Assembly (NCBI GenBank): GCA_021736575.1
Contig: JAIPFP010000018.1
Location: 1-45,310, forward strand
Source of the DNA: Pirellula sp.
Lineage (GTDB): Bacteria > Planctomycetota > Planctomycetia > Pirellulales > Pirellulaceae
Length of the DNA stretch: 45,310 nucleotides
Direction: 5' to 3'
The first letter of the stretch is position 1; each line of letters begins with the position of its first letter. The translations under genes and the position numbers were made by a program. The notes under the pieces were generated by a model that ran no database searches, was not told the DNA's origin, and worked only from the letters and a program-made list of their open reading frames with translations. Below are positions 7,825-15,521 of the stretch, piece by piece.

Positions 7825-10251
7825 ATGTTTTGCAATTCATTCGAGGCCAAATGTTTTGTAAAAAAATGGATTGCGTTTTCCATGGTGTCGGTTTCGGCAA
7901 GCCTATCCTTTGGGCAGCAAGTTAATCTGACGTTAGTCGACGGAATGACCCTTGGCCCAGGTGTGGAAACTCGAATAAAAACGCTCGCCCTCGAAGGATC
8001 CGTGAACTCTCGGGCTGAAGTCACGACGTTGCCAATTTTGAGATTCGATGATGGCCTTCGCCGAACGCATCTTAATCCAAAACGCGTACTGGATAATCCT
8101 CAGCCACGCGACGCCCAAATCAAGATTACCTTCGATAGCAACCTACAGCAGAAAGTCACTGGTGCTCCGAACAGAGTCACAGGAATTCCAGGTTCAGGCC
8201 AGACAACGCCCTTCGATGTGTTCGGTCGGCGATACTATCTTTATCCATCTCCAAAGGGTGCCGTCAAATTTGTTCAAGGAATCACGGAGGCTACTCCCAA
8301 CTTTCTGAAAGTGGAATCGCTTCGAACGGAGAAGAACGAGTTGGAATTGGATATGAGACTCCCTTTGGATGGTCTCGACAGCCAAACGCTCCAGCGGATC
8401 TTGATTCAGAATGCGGACAAGAACAAAACCAAGGATTGGTTGGACATCGTCACTTTGCTCTCGCAAGCCGAGCGATTTTTAGATGCACGGGAAATGTTGG
8501 TCCGTTCCATCCACAAATTCCCTGAATTGGAAAACCAAAAATCCCAGTTGAAGCAGTTCGATCAACTCATGGCCGACCAACTTTTTACTGCGGCACAGGC
8601 TGCTCAAAATGCTGGTCAGTTCGAATATTCAAAATTAATACTCGAGAATATCAACAAAGCTGCGGTTTCCCTCGAAACGCAACTCAAAGTGGATCGGCGA
8701 CTTCAATCGCTTGCGTCCGATCTCAAGGAACGTGACGAACTCGTTGGCTGGATTCAGCAAGATATCGCAAAACTGCCTGATGGGGAGGCTAAGGTCTCGT
8801 TCGCGAGAGTTGCTCAAGAAATCGCTGATTTTATTTCATCGGACTCTGCGGCAAGATTTGCTGATTATCGGCGACGACGGGACGACGCCACCCTTAAGCC
8901 AGATCAAATAGCGGCACTTGCGATCAGCGGCTGGATTTATGGGCCAACGGTTGGAGAAAGCAATTCCTCAGTCGTCAATTCGGGTGTCAAAGCCCGACAG
9001 TTAATCACCGAATATCTTTCGGCACCCGTTCGCAACGATCAAATCATCGAACAACTCCGAGGTCTGGAATCCGGAAGTCCGAGTTTGATTTCCAAGATAC
9101 TTGAGTTTATGGCACCGCCGGTGGTAACGGCAGCAGCGTCCGAAGTTTTAAAATCGGTGCCATCTTCGGACGCAACACAGCCTCCAGCAGAAATGATCGT
9201 TCCCGGTCGCTATCTTTTGGAGGTGCCGCAGATTGGAAAGAACCGTGGCCGAACCACGCGCTATATGGTTCAGTTGCCACCAGAGTACAACCCGTACCGT
9301 CGCTATCCTTGCGTGCTAACATTGCCCAGCGAGATCTCGTCCATGGAGCAGCAATTGGAGTGGTGGGCTGGGCAATTTGCACCCAACAGTCCAGGGCAAA
9401 GATGTATAGGCGAAGCGTCTCGGCGCGGCTACATAGTTGTGTCGCCGGAATGGGCGGAACCCAAACAGCCCACATATAATTTCACCGAGAATGAGCATTC
9501 GGCCGTCCTGACTCCGTTGCGAGATGCCATGAGTCGTTTTAGCATCGATAGCGACCGTGTTTTTATTTCCGGCCATTTCATGGGGGCGACTGCGGCATGG
9601 GATATCGCCTTCGCACATCCAGATCTATGGGCAGGCTGTATTGTGATTGGCGGAAAGGCTAGCAAGTACATCATTCAGTACCGGGAAAATGCAATTCATG
9701 TTCCGACATACTTCGTCGCAGGGGACCTTGACCCCGGAACGCTCGAAAATGGGACGACATGGGACAAATACCTTGAACGAAAGCAGATCGATTGTTTGAT
9801 TTCAATCTATCAGGGGCGCGGGCACGATCATTTTCAAGAGGAATTACCTCGGATCATGAATTGGATGAGCTTGCCAACCAAAGTTCGAAATCCTGCTCCC
9901 AAGAACTTTACAGCATTCACCTCAAGGGCAGGTGATCGATTCTTTTGGTGGTTCGAAACCGAGCAACTTAACCCCCCGGACAAATTGGTCCATCCGCTGC
10001 TTTACAAGCCTGGTGTCGAGCTAAAAGTCGAGGGTTCGATTAACGTGGAAGCGAACTCGATCAAGATGAATGCCCCGGCCAAGACATTCACCGTTTGGCT
10101 CTCTCCGGAGTTCATCGACTTTACGCGTTTGATCACGGTGCAAAGCAAACGCATCGAGCCCAAGCCTGACATTCGAGTCATACTCGAGGACGTGAGGGGC
10201 CGATCCGATCGACAGCATCCCTATTGGATGCGAGTCGACTTTCCAAATTAA
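7825..10251 (+). CDS. Secreted alpha/beta-hydrolase-fold protein with lost nucleophile
   Basis: The product is 808 residues. It begins with a probable signal peptide (hydrophobic stretch about residues 14-30, ending ASLSFGQ). A helical region at about 195-330 looks TPR-like. The C-terminal part (about 460-690) resembles PHB-depolymerase/esterase-type alpha/beta hydrolases. The nucleophile elbow, normally GHSMGG, reads GHFMGA, with Phe585 (TTC, 9577-9579) in place of serine. An acid-like site (AGDLDPG) and a histidine region (GRGHDHFQ) are still present. Unless another residue substitutes, it should not hydrolyse esters and may bind a ligand instead. It follows the FHA gene closely and may be co-transcribed with it. 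Confidence 0.75.
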   Translation: MFCNSFEAKCFVKKWIAFSMVSVSASLSFGQQVNLTLVDGMTLGPGVETRIKTLALEGSVNSRAEVTTLPILRFDDGLRRTHLNPKRVLDNPQPRDAQIKITFDSNLQQKVTGAPNRVTGIPGSGQTTPFDVFGRRYYLYPSPKGAVKFVQGITEATPNFLKVESLRTEKNELELDMRLPLDGLDSQTLQRILIQNADKNKTKDWLDIVTLLSQAERFLDAREMLVRSIHKFPELENQKSQLKQFDQLMADQLFTAAQAAQNAGQFEYSKLILENINKAAVSLETQLKVDRRLQSLASDLKERDELVGWIQQDIAKLPDGEAKVSFARVAQEIADFISSDSAARFADYRRRRDDATLKPDQIAALAISGWIYGPTVGESNSSVVNSGVKARQLITEYLSAPVRNDQIIEQLRGLESGSPSLISKILEFMAPPVVTAAASEVLKSVPSSDATQPPAEMIVPGRYLLEVPQIGKNRGRTTRYMVQLPPEYNPYRRYPCVLTLPSEISSMEQQLEWWAGQFAPNSPGQRCIGEASRRGYIVVSPEWAEPKQPTYNFTENEHSAVLTPLRDAMSRFSIDSDRVFISGHFMGATAAWDIAFAHPDLWAGCIVIGGKASKYIIQYRENAIHVPTYFVAGDLDPGTLENGTTWDKYLERKQIDCLISIYQGRGHDHFQEELPRIMNWMSLPTKVRNPAPKNFTAFTSRAGDRFFWWFETEQLNPPDKLVHPLLYKPGVELKVEGSINVEANSIKMNAPAKTFTVWLSPEFIDFTRLITVQSKRIEPKPDIRVILEDVRGRSDRQHPYWMRVDFPN

Positions 10252-10355
10252 CGCGATCGGCTAACAACGCGTTCTGGTAGGCTTGAAATTCCAATTGAAT
10301 CGCGATAGGTGTTTGTATCAAGGTGATTTTTGTAATTTCCTCGGTTTTTTCGACC

Positions 10356-10386
10356 TTGATTCACACACTTGCCTTTGTGCTATGAT
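10356..10386 (+). promoter_or_regulatory. Possible extended -10 promoter for the desaturase gene
   Basis: TGCTATGAT (10378-10386) is an extended -10 element. A weak -35-like TTGATT sits at 10356-10361 with a long 19-base spacing. It lies about 65 bases before the ATG of the desaturase gene. Identified by pattern only. Confidence 0.35.
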
Positions 10387-10452
10387 TCTCATATTAGGGG
10401 TGGTTCCAGTGAGTCCCTGACCAAGGTACACGAAAGTAAGCTTGCAGAATTA

Positions 10453-11964
10453 ATGACGAAACGTCGAGTCGTAATCATCGGTGCAGGTCCTGGAGGACTT
10501 ACCTCTGCCCTCCAACTCGCGCATGGGGGAGCCAAAGTCACTGTCCTGGAGTCAAGGCCGCGTGTAGGCGGCCGCTGTTCAAGCTTGTACGCGAATGGAT
10601 TCCGCTTTGACACCGGCCCAACTTTTTATCTCTATCCACGCATTCTTCGTGAGATCTTTGAATCGATCGGTCGTGACATCGATGTCGAGATTCCGATGAA
10701 GCGTCTGGATCCGCAATATCGCGTTTCGTTTGGTGCTGGTGGGCACTTGGATTGTACGAACGATCTTCAAGAAATGGATCGCCAGATTGCGACGCTTTCT
10801 CCACTCGACGTTGGTGCGCTCAAAAAGTACTTAGACGAAAACCGAGTCAAGCTGGCCAAGTTTCGCCCCATCTTGGAGTCCCCTTTCAATAGCGTTCTCG
10901 ACCTCCTGCGACCTTCGCTAATCAGTGCGGCTGCGTTTGTGAAACCATGGAAGACGTTGGGGAAAGAGCTTCAAGACTATTTCCACGACCCTCGCTTGGT
11001 AATCGCGTTTTCGTTTCAGGCAAAATATTTAGGGATGTCACCTTTTCGGTGCCCAAGTTTATTCTCGATACTCTCTTTCCTTGAGTATGAATACGGCGTG
11101 TTTCATCCCATCGGTGGCTGCGGGCAAGTCAGCGAACGAATGGGCGAAATCGCTACGGAACTCGGATGCGATGTTCGGACCAACGAACCCGTTGAACGCC
11201 TCGAATTTGAAGGTAAACGGGTCAAGGCAGTGCATACCGCAAAAGGCCGTTATGAAGCGGACGCAGTTGTAATCAATGCAGACTTCGCTCACGCGATGAA
11301 GACGTTAGTACCGGATCATTTGAGAAAGAGGTGGTCCGATGCCAAAATCGAGACGAAGCGGTTCTCCTGTTCCACGTTCATGCTGTACCTTGGGATACGC
11401 GGGCGTTATGACGACTTGAAGCATCATACGATTCATATCTCGAAAGACTACGACCGCAATCTACGCCAAATCGAGGATGAAAAAGTACTTCCAGACGATC
11501 CGTCGCTTTATGTTCAAAATCCTTGTGTCACGGATCCATCGCTTGCGCCCGAGGGGAAGAGTACATTGTATGTTTTGGTACCAGTCCCACAATTGTCCGA
11601 GCACACCCCATGGGACGACGCCCAAACAAACGCATTTCGAGAACTGACGTTCAAACGCTTAGCCGACATCGGCCTAAGTGATCTCAAGGAACGAATCGAA
11701 TTCGAGCAAATCGTTACTCCTGCGAATTGGCGAGATGACTTCTCGGTCTACCGAGGAGCTACGTTCAATCTTGCCCATAACTTAGGACAGATGTTGCACT
11801 TGAGACCGCACAACAAATTCGAAGAATTGGGCGGAGTTTATCTGGTTGGCGGTGGGACTCATCCGGGCAGCGGACTTCCAGTCATCTACGAGTCAACTCG
11901 CATCACCTGCAAGCAGCTTCTGCCTGATCTGGGGCTTTCGGCCAAGTTCATCTCTCACGGTTGA
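10453..11964 (+). CDS. Phytoene desaturase-family FAD oxidoreductase (CrtI/CrtN-like)
   Basis: This 503-residue flavoprotein has an N-terminal dinucleotide-binding motif (VVIIGAGPGGLTSALQLA) followed by GGRCSSLYANGFRFDTGPTFYLYP, typical of CrtI/CrtN/CrtO carotenoid desaturases and isomerases. The C-terminal FAD segment (GGVYLVGGGTHPGSGLPVIYEST) is intact. It probably acts on a membrane-associated polyene in carotenoid synthesis, and the exact substrate (C30 or C40) cannot be read from sequence. ATG 10453 gives the usual N-terminus. No phytoene or squalene synthase gene is adjacent. The glutathione peroxidase gene follows within 10 bases. Confidence 0.85.
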   Translation: MTKRRVVIIGAGPGGLTSALQLAHGGAKVTVLESRPRVGGRCSSLYANGFRFDTGPTFYLYPRILREIFESIGRDIDVEIPMKRLDPQYRVSFGAGGHLDCTNDLQEMDRQIATLSPLDVGALKKYLDENRVKLAKFRPILESPFNSVLDLLRPSLISAAAFVKPWKTLGKELQDYFHDPRLVIAFSFQAKYLGMSPFRCPSLFSILSFLEYEYGVFHPIGGCGQVSERMGEIATELGCDVRTNEPVERLEFEGKRVKAVHTAKGRYEADAVVINADFAHAMKTLVPDHLRKRWSDAKIETKRFSCSTFMLYLGIRGRYDDLKHHTIHISKDYDRNLRQIEDEKVLPDDPSLYVQNPCVTDPSLAPEGKSTLYVLVPVPQLSEHTPWDDAQTNAFRELTFKRLADIGLSDLKERIEFEQIVTPANWRDDFSVYRGATFNLAHNLGQMLHLRPHNKFEELGGVYLVGGGTHPGSGLPVIYESTRITCKQLLPDLGLSAKFISHG

Positions 11965-11971
11965 TTCGACC

Positions 11972-12475
11972 TTGAACACCTCATTGGATTCCATTTACAA
12001 CCAAACTGCAATTAGCATCGACGGTAAGGACGTTTCCCTCGAACAGTATCGTGGATCGGTATTGTTGATCGTCAATGTTGCCAGTCGTTGCGGGTTTACC
12101 GGCCAATATAAAGAACTTCAAAGGCTGTACGAGCAGTATTGCGAAAGTGGGTTTGCCGTTTTAGGCTTTCCATGCAATCAGTTCGGTTCGCAAGAGCCAA
12201 AGAACAACGATGAGATACAGACGTTCTGTTCGTTGACTTACCACGTTACTTTTCCAATGTTTTCCAAGATTGAGGTGAATGGAAACGGTACTCATCCGCT
12301 GTTCGTTTACTTGAAGTCACACGCAAAGGGAATTTTTGGTAGCGAAAGTATCAAATGGAACTTCACTAAATTTCTGGTTGGACGGGACGGGAAAGTCATC
12401 CAAAGGTACGCCCCAGCAGCATCGCCGATGAGTCTGACGAATGCCATCGAGCGGGCGCTATCACCAATTGTTTGA
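11972..12475 (+). CDS. Glutathione peroxidase-family thiol peroxidase
   Basis: The product of about 167 residues reduces hydroperoxides through a peroxidatic cysteine, Cys40 in NVASRCGFTGQY; it is the cysteine rather than selenocysteine form. The catalytic Gln lies in FPCNQFGSQEP and the Trp-Asn pair in IKWNFTKFLV. A cysteine in TFCSLTYHVTFP sits at the resolving position of thioredoxin-dependent members, so thioredoxin rather than glutathione is the likely reductant. No ATG exists near the natural N-terminus, so the start is a TTG at 11972 or 11984. It lies 7 bases after the desaturase stop and overlaps the end of convergent rhaB by 15 bases. Confidence 0.87.
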   Translation: MNTSLDSIYNQTAISIDGKDVSLEQYRGSVLLIVNVASRCGFTGQYKELQRLYEQYCESGFAVLGFPCNQFGSQEPKNNDEIQTFCSLTYHVTFPMFSKIEVNGNGTHPLFVYLKSHAKGIFGSESIKWNFTKFLVGRDGKVIQRYAPAASPMSLTNAIERALSPIV

Positions 12476-13972
12476 GAGTGTCGCGTACGACTGTAGTCGG
12501 ATCGCGGCCTCATCCCATGCACTGTTTCGCTGAGGCTCATATTGCACGATATCGCTCATCGAACGCATCCATCGTCGGCCTTCCGCAATCGACTCGAATC
12601 GACCTAAAGCGACCATCTGTGAAACGATGTTTCCGAGAGCAGTTGCTTCGACTGGGCCGGCAATCACGGGTCTCTCACAAGCATCCGCAGTCATCTGGCA
12701 GAGCAATTTGTTTTGAACGCCACCCCCGACAATATGAATGGTCTCAAGTCGATAGCCAAGCAATTCCTCAAGCCATCCCAAGCAAATGCGATAACGCAAC
12801 GCGAGGCTCTCCAATGCAGCACGGGCGATGGCCGCATTGTCCCGCGGCGCCGGTTGACCTGTTCGCTGTGAAAAATCCACAACCGCTTGCAACATGTCGT
12901 CAGGGGCAACGAACATTTTGTGATCGAGATCGATCAATGTTTGGAGAGGAGGGGCGCTTGAGGCCATTTTCTCCAATTGACTCCATTCGTAAGTGATTCC
13001 TCTTCGCTGCCAAGAAGCTCTGCATTGTTGAAAAGGCCAAAGTCCCGCAATGTTCTTTAGCAATCGGACACTACCATTGGCACCACCTTCATTGGTGAAA
13101 TTTAGTTTGAAGCAAGCTTCGGTTAAGATCGGTGCTGCTAGCTCAACACCCATCAACGACCAAGTCCCGCTGCTGATGTAACACCAGTTCGGTTTGGCGC
13201 TCGCAAACTCGTCGGCTGGTACGGCAATCACAGCAGAGCCCGTATCGTGCGTTGCGGGTGCGATAACTTGGGCATTGGGCTGCAAACCGGTTCTCGAGCG
13301 AATGGACGATCGAATGTCGCCGAGGATGGTGCTTGGTTGGATCGGCGTTTTGAAGATATGTTTCGGTATTTGAAGCGCATCTAGAATCTTCGAAGACCAG
13401 TTGCCGTTCGACGGATGCAGCATCTGTGTGGTGCTTGCGTTGGTGTACTCATTCGACATGGTCCCTGTCAGTAACCAATTGACAAAATCTGGGATCATCA
13501 AAAAGTGTTCGGCAATATCGAGCAAGGGAGACTTTTGCGCTCGCATGGCAACGAGTTGGTAGAGTGTATTGATCTCCATAAATTGGATTCCACTTTCGGA
13601 AAATATGTCAGCTTGGGAGATCGACTCAAATGCGAGTTGCATCATGCCTTGGGTCCGTGCATCGCGATAGCAAAATGCGGGTCCGATCATATCTTGGTTT
13701 CGATCGAGCAAAACATAGTCAACTCCCCAAGTGTCCACGCCGATACTTTGAATCCGGTCGCCAAACTTTGCTGCAGCTTGACCGATCCCTAGTTCTATAT
13801 GCTGCCATAGCCCGTGTGCATTCCAATGCAACCTCGAACCGAAAGGGACAGGCGAGTTTTCAAAACGATGAATGTCGCTTAGCTGAATGCGATCGGCGTA
13901 GAGCTCGGCTGCGATCACGCGGCCGCTTGAAGCACCTAAATCCACAGCGAGCACAATGTCGGTATTTGTCAT
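12461..13972 (-). CDS. rhaB: Rhamnulokinase
   Basis: The 503-residue product is a FGGY-family carbohydrate kinase that should phosphorylate L-rhamnulose at O-1 with ATP in the cytoplasm. Motifs include VLAVDLGASSGRV at the N-terminus, the rhamnulokinase-type SIGVDTWGVDYVLLD, APATHDTGSAV in the middle, and the C-terminal HIVGGGVQNKLLCQMTAD. Length and both ATPase domains are complete. It stands alone here, with no rhaA, rhaD or transporter gene nearby. Its 3' end overlaps the glutathione peroxidase gene on the other strand by 15 bases. Confidence 0.92.
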   Translation of the reverse strand: MTNTDIVLAVDLGASSGRVIAAELYADRIQLSDIHRFENSPVPFGSRLHWNAHGLWQHIELGIGQAAAKFGDRIQSIGVDTWGVDYVLLDRNQDMIGPAFCYRDARTQGMMQLAFESISQADIFSESGIQFMEINTLYQLVAMRAQKSPLLDIAEHFLMIPDFVNWLLTGTMSNEYTNASTTQMLHPSNGNWSSKILDALQIPKHIFKTPIQPSTILGDIRSSIRSRTGLQPNAQVIAPATHDTGSAVIAVPADEFASAKPNWCYISSGTWSLMGVELAAPILTEACFKLNFTNEGGANGSVRLLKNIAGLWPFQQCRASWQRRGITYEWSQLEKMASSAPPLQTLIDLDHKMFVAPDDMLQAVVDFSQRTGQPAPRDNAAIARAALESLALRYRICLGWLEELLGYRLETIHIVGGGVQNKLLCQMTADACERPVIAGPVEATALGNIVSQMVALGRFESIAEGRRWMRSMSDIVQYEPQRNSAWDEAAIRLQSYATLSNNW

Positions 13973-14242
13973 TTTGGGTTCTGATTAGAGATTTAAGCGG
14001 GCGAAACCGGAGAGCTCGCGCTCTTCCGCTAGCAAGACATCGGAACGGCAAGCGCCAATGGATGTTGGAGCACCGGGTTGGTCTGGTCAGATACCTGACC
14101 GTTGCGGCGATTGTATGGCAAGAATCCATCGACTTCAATCAATGCAGGACAGTCACGATCTACGAATTCGCGGTTACAATGCGCTTTCAGAAACAATGGA
14201 TTCCAAACTAAGGCAAACTTCAAGAACAATTCGTATCGCAAA

Positions 14243-14875
14243 ATGGCAAGAATCTGGACGAACGAAAATGCCTCGCAAGAAGCAGTAAATACCTGGACGC
14301 ACGGTTTCGGATTTGTTGCGAGCGTCCCGGCTGGAATTGCGTTGTGCTCTATGGCTTCCGCGAGTGGCAGACACATTTTTTGGGCCTGCATCGTTTATAG
14401 TTTAAGCTTGTCAGCCATGTATTTCTTTTCGACACTCTCCCATGCGGTTCGCGATCCCGTGGCGCGCGAGAGAGCTCGGGCGCTGGACCAAGGAACAATC
14501 TACACTTTGATCGCCGGAACCGTGACGCCATTCGCTTGCAGCGTACTGAGCGGATGGACGCTAACTACCTTTTTGTTCCTGGTTTGGCTGGCAGCGGCTG
14601 TTGGTTTTTATTCCAAGGTGTTTGTTAAGCATCGAATCAACAATATGACAGCCGTTTCGTACGTACTGATGGGATGGATCCCTTCGATGTTTTTAGTCGG
14701 ATATGTCCCTATTGCCTGCTTTGCCATGATGGCGTTGGGGGGAGTACTTTATACTATCGGAACACTTTTTCTCCAAAACGATCATCGATCGTGGTACTTT
14801 CATGCCATTTGGCATGTCCTGGTGATCCTTGCCAGCGCCGTTCATTACCTGGCAATCGTACTTTTTGTGTTGTAG
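14243..14875 (+). CDS. Hemolysin III family (PAQR-like) membrane protein
   Basis: The product is about 210 residues with seven predicted membrane spans. It matches the bacterial hemolysin III / YqfA group of the PAQR superfamily: an N-terminal WTHGFGF segment, a first-helix region ending in STLSHAV, and a final YFHAIWHVLVILASAVHY segment whose histidines, with the first one, form the putative metal site. The biochemical role is not settled for the bacterial family. ATG 14243 gives the standard N-terminus. It is divergent from rhaB, with 270 bases between them that contain GGTCAG-ATAC-CTGACC (about 14083-14098) and no gene. The NUDIX gene follows after 27 bases. Confidence 0.85.
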   Translation: MARIWTNENASQEAVNTWTHGFGFVASVPAGIALCSMASASGRHIFWACIVYSLSLSAMYFFSTLSHAVRDPVARERARALDQGTIYTLIAGTVTPFACSVLSGWTLTTFLFLVWLAAAVGFYSKVFVKHRINNMTAVSYVLMGWIPSMFLVGYVPIACFAMMALGGVLYTIGTLFLQNDHRSWYFHAIWHVLVILASAVHYLAIVLFVL

Positions 14876-14902
14876 TTTGAACGGAAGTGGGACAATCGAA
14901 AG

Positions 14903-15334
14903 ATGGCGAGCGAATTTCCGACAGATCTCGATCGGGGAAGACACGCGGTAGTGGCTGTTATTCGCGAAGAATCGCGTTTTCTGGTGATTCGCCGGTCGGA
15001 ATGGGTCAGGGCCCCTGGATTGCTCTGTTTTCCAGGCGGAGGTATCGAATCGGGAGAGAGCATCGCAATCGCAATGCATCGCGAGTTGATGGAAGAGCTA
15101 TCTCTTGAAGTTGAAATCGAAACACACCTTTGGACATCCACCACCCGATGGGGTACCAAACTTGAGTGGATCGCGTGCAAGCGCTGCATTGGCTCAGAAC
15201 CGGTTGCAGCACCGATGGAAGTCGCCGAAATCCTTTGGCTTTCCCACGAAGAGCTTCAACATCGTCAGGATTTGCTAGGTAGCATACCTGACTTCTTAAC
15301 AGCCTTGGAAAAAGGTGTCTTCCGCTTTGCATAA
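14903..15334 (+). CDS. NUDIX hydrolase
   Basis: The 143-residue product contains a full NUDIX box (GGIESGESIAIAMHRELMEEL at about residues 46-66, pattern Gx5Ex7REx2EE), which binds the metal ions used to hydrolyse a nucleoside diphosphate linked to another group. The substrate cannot be inferred. It follows the hemolysin III-family gene by 27 bases, so they are probably co-transcribed, and it converges on the large VWA-protein gene. Confidence 0.88.
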   Translation: MASEFPTDLDRGRHAVVAVIREESRFLVIRRSEWVRAPGLLCFPGGGIESGESIAIAMHRELMEELSLEVEIETHLWTSTTRWGTKLEWIACKRCIGSEPVAAPMEVAEILWLSHEELQHRQDLLGSIPDFLTALEKGVFRFA

Positions 15335-15344
15335 ATCCAGTGGA

Positions 15345-15485
15345 GTAGGACACAGCCTACAAAAGGTGCAAGCACGCTCTGCGATGCCATTCGCAGTCAA
15401 GCTTTTGCCAGGATTACAGGTGGACGGCACTGTGCCTCAGGGCATGCCATCCGTAAACTCGTACGGGAGGCGTACCCCCCGTACG
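15345..15485. terminator. Hairpins between convergent genes, possible terminator
   Basis: The 187-base gap between the convergent NUDIX and VWA-protein genes holds several inverted repeats: GTAGG/CCTAC at 15345-15349 and 15356-15360, GGCAC-T-GTGCC at 15426-15436, and GTACGGG/CCCGTAC at 15461-15467 and 15478-15484, extended to 8 bp by the flanking C-G. None has a clear T run, so the terminator role is inferred from position. Confidence 0.4.
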
Positions 15486-15521
15486 GTATCTATTCGGACT
15501 TGGGACAGCCAAACTGGCTAG

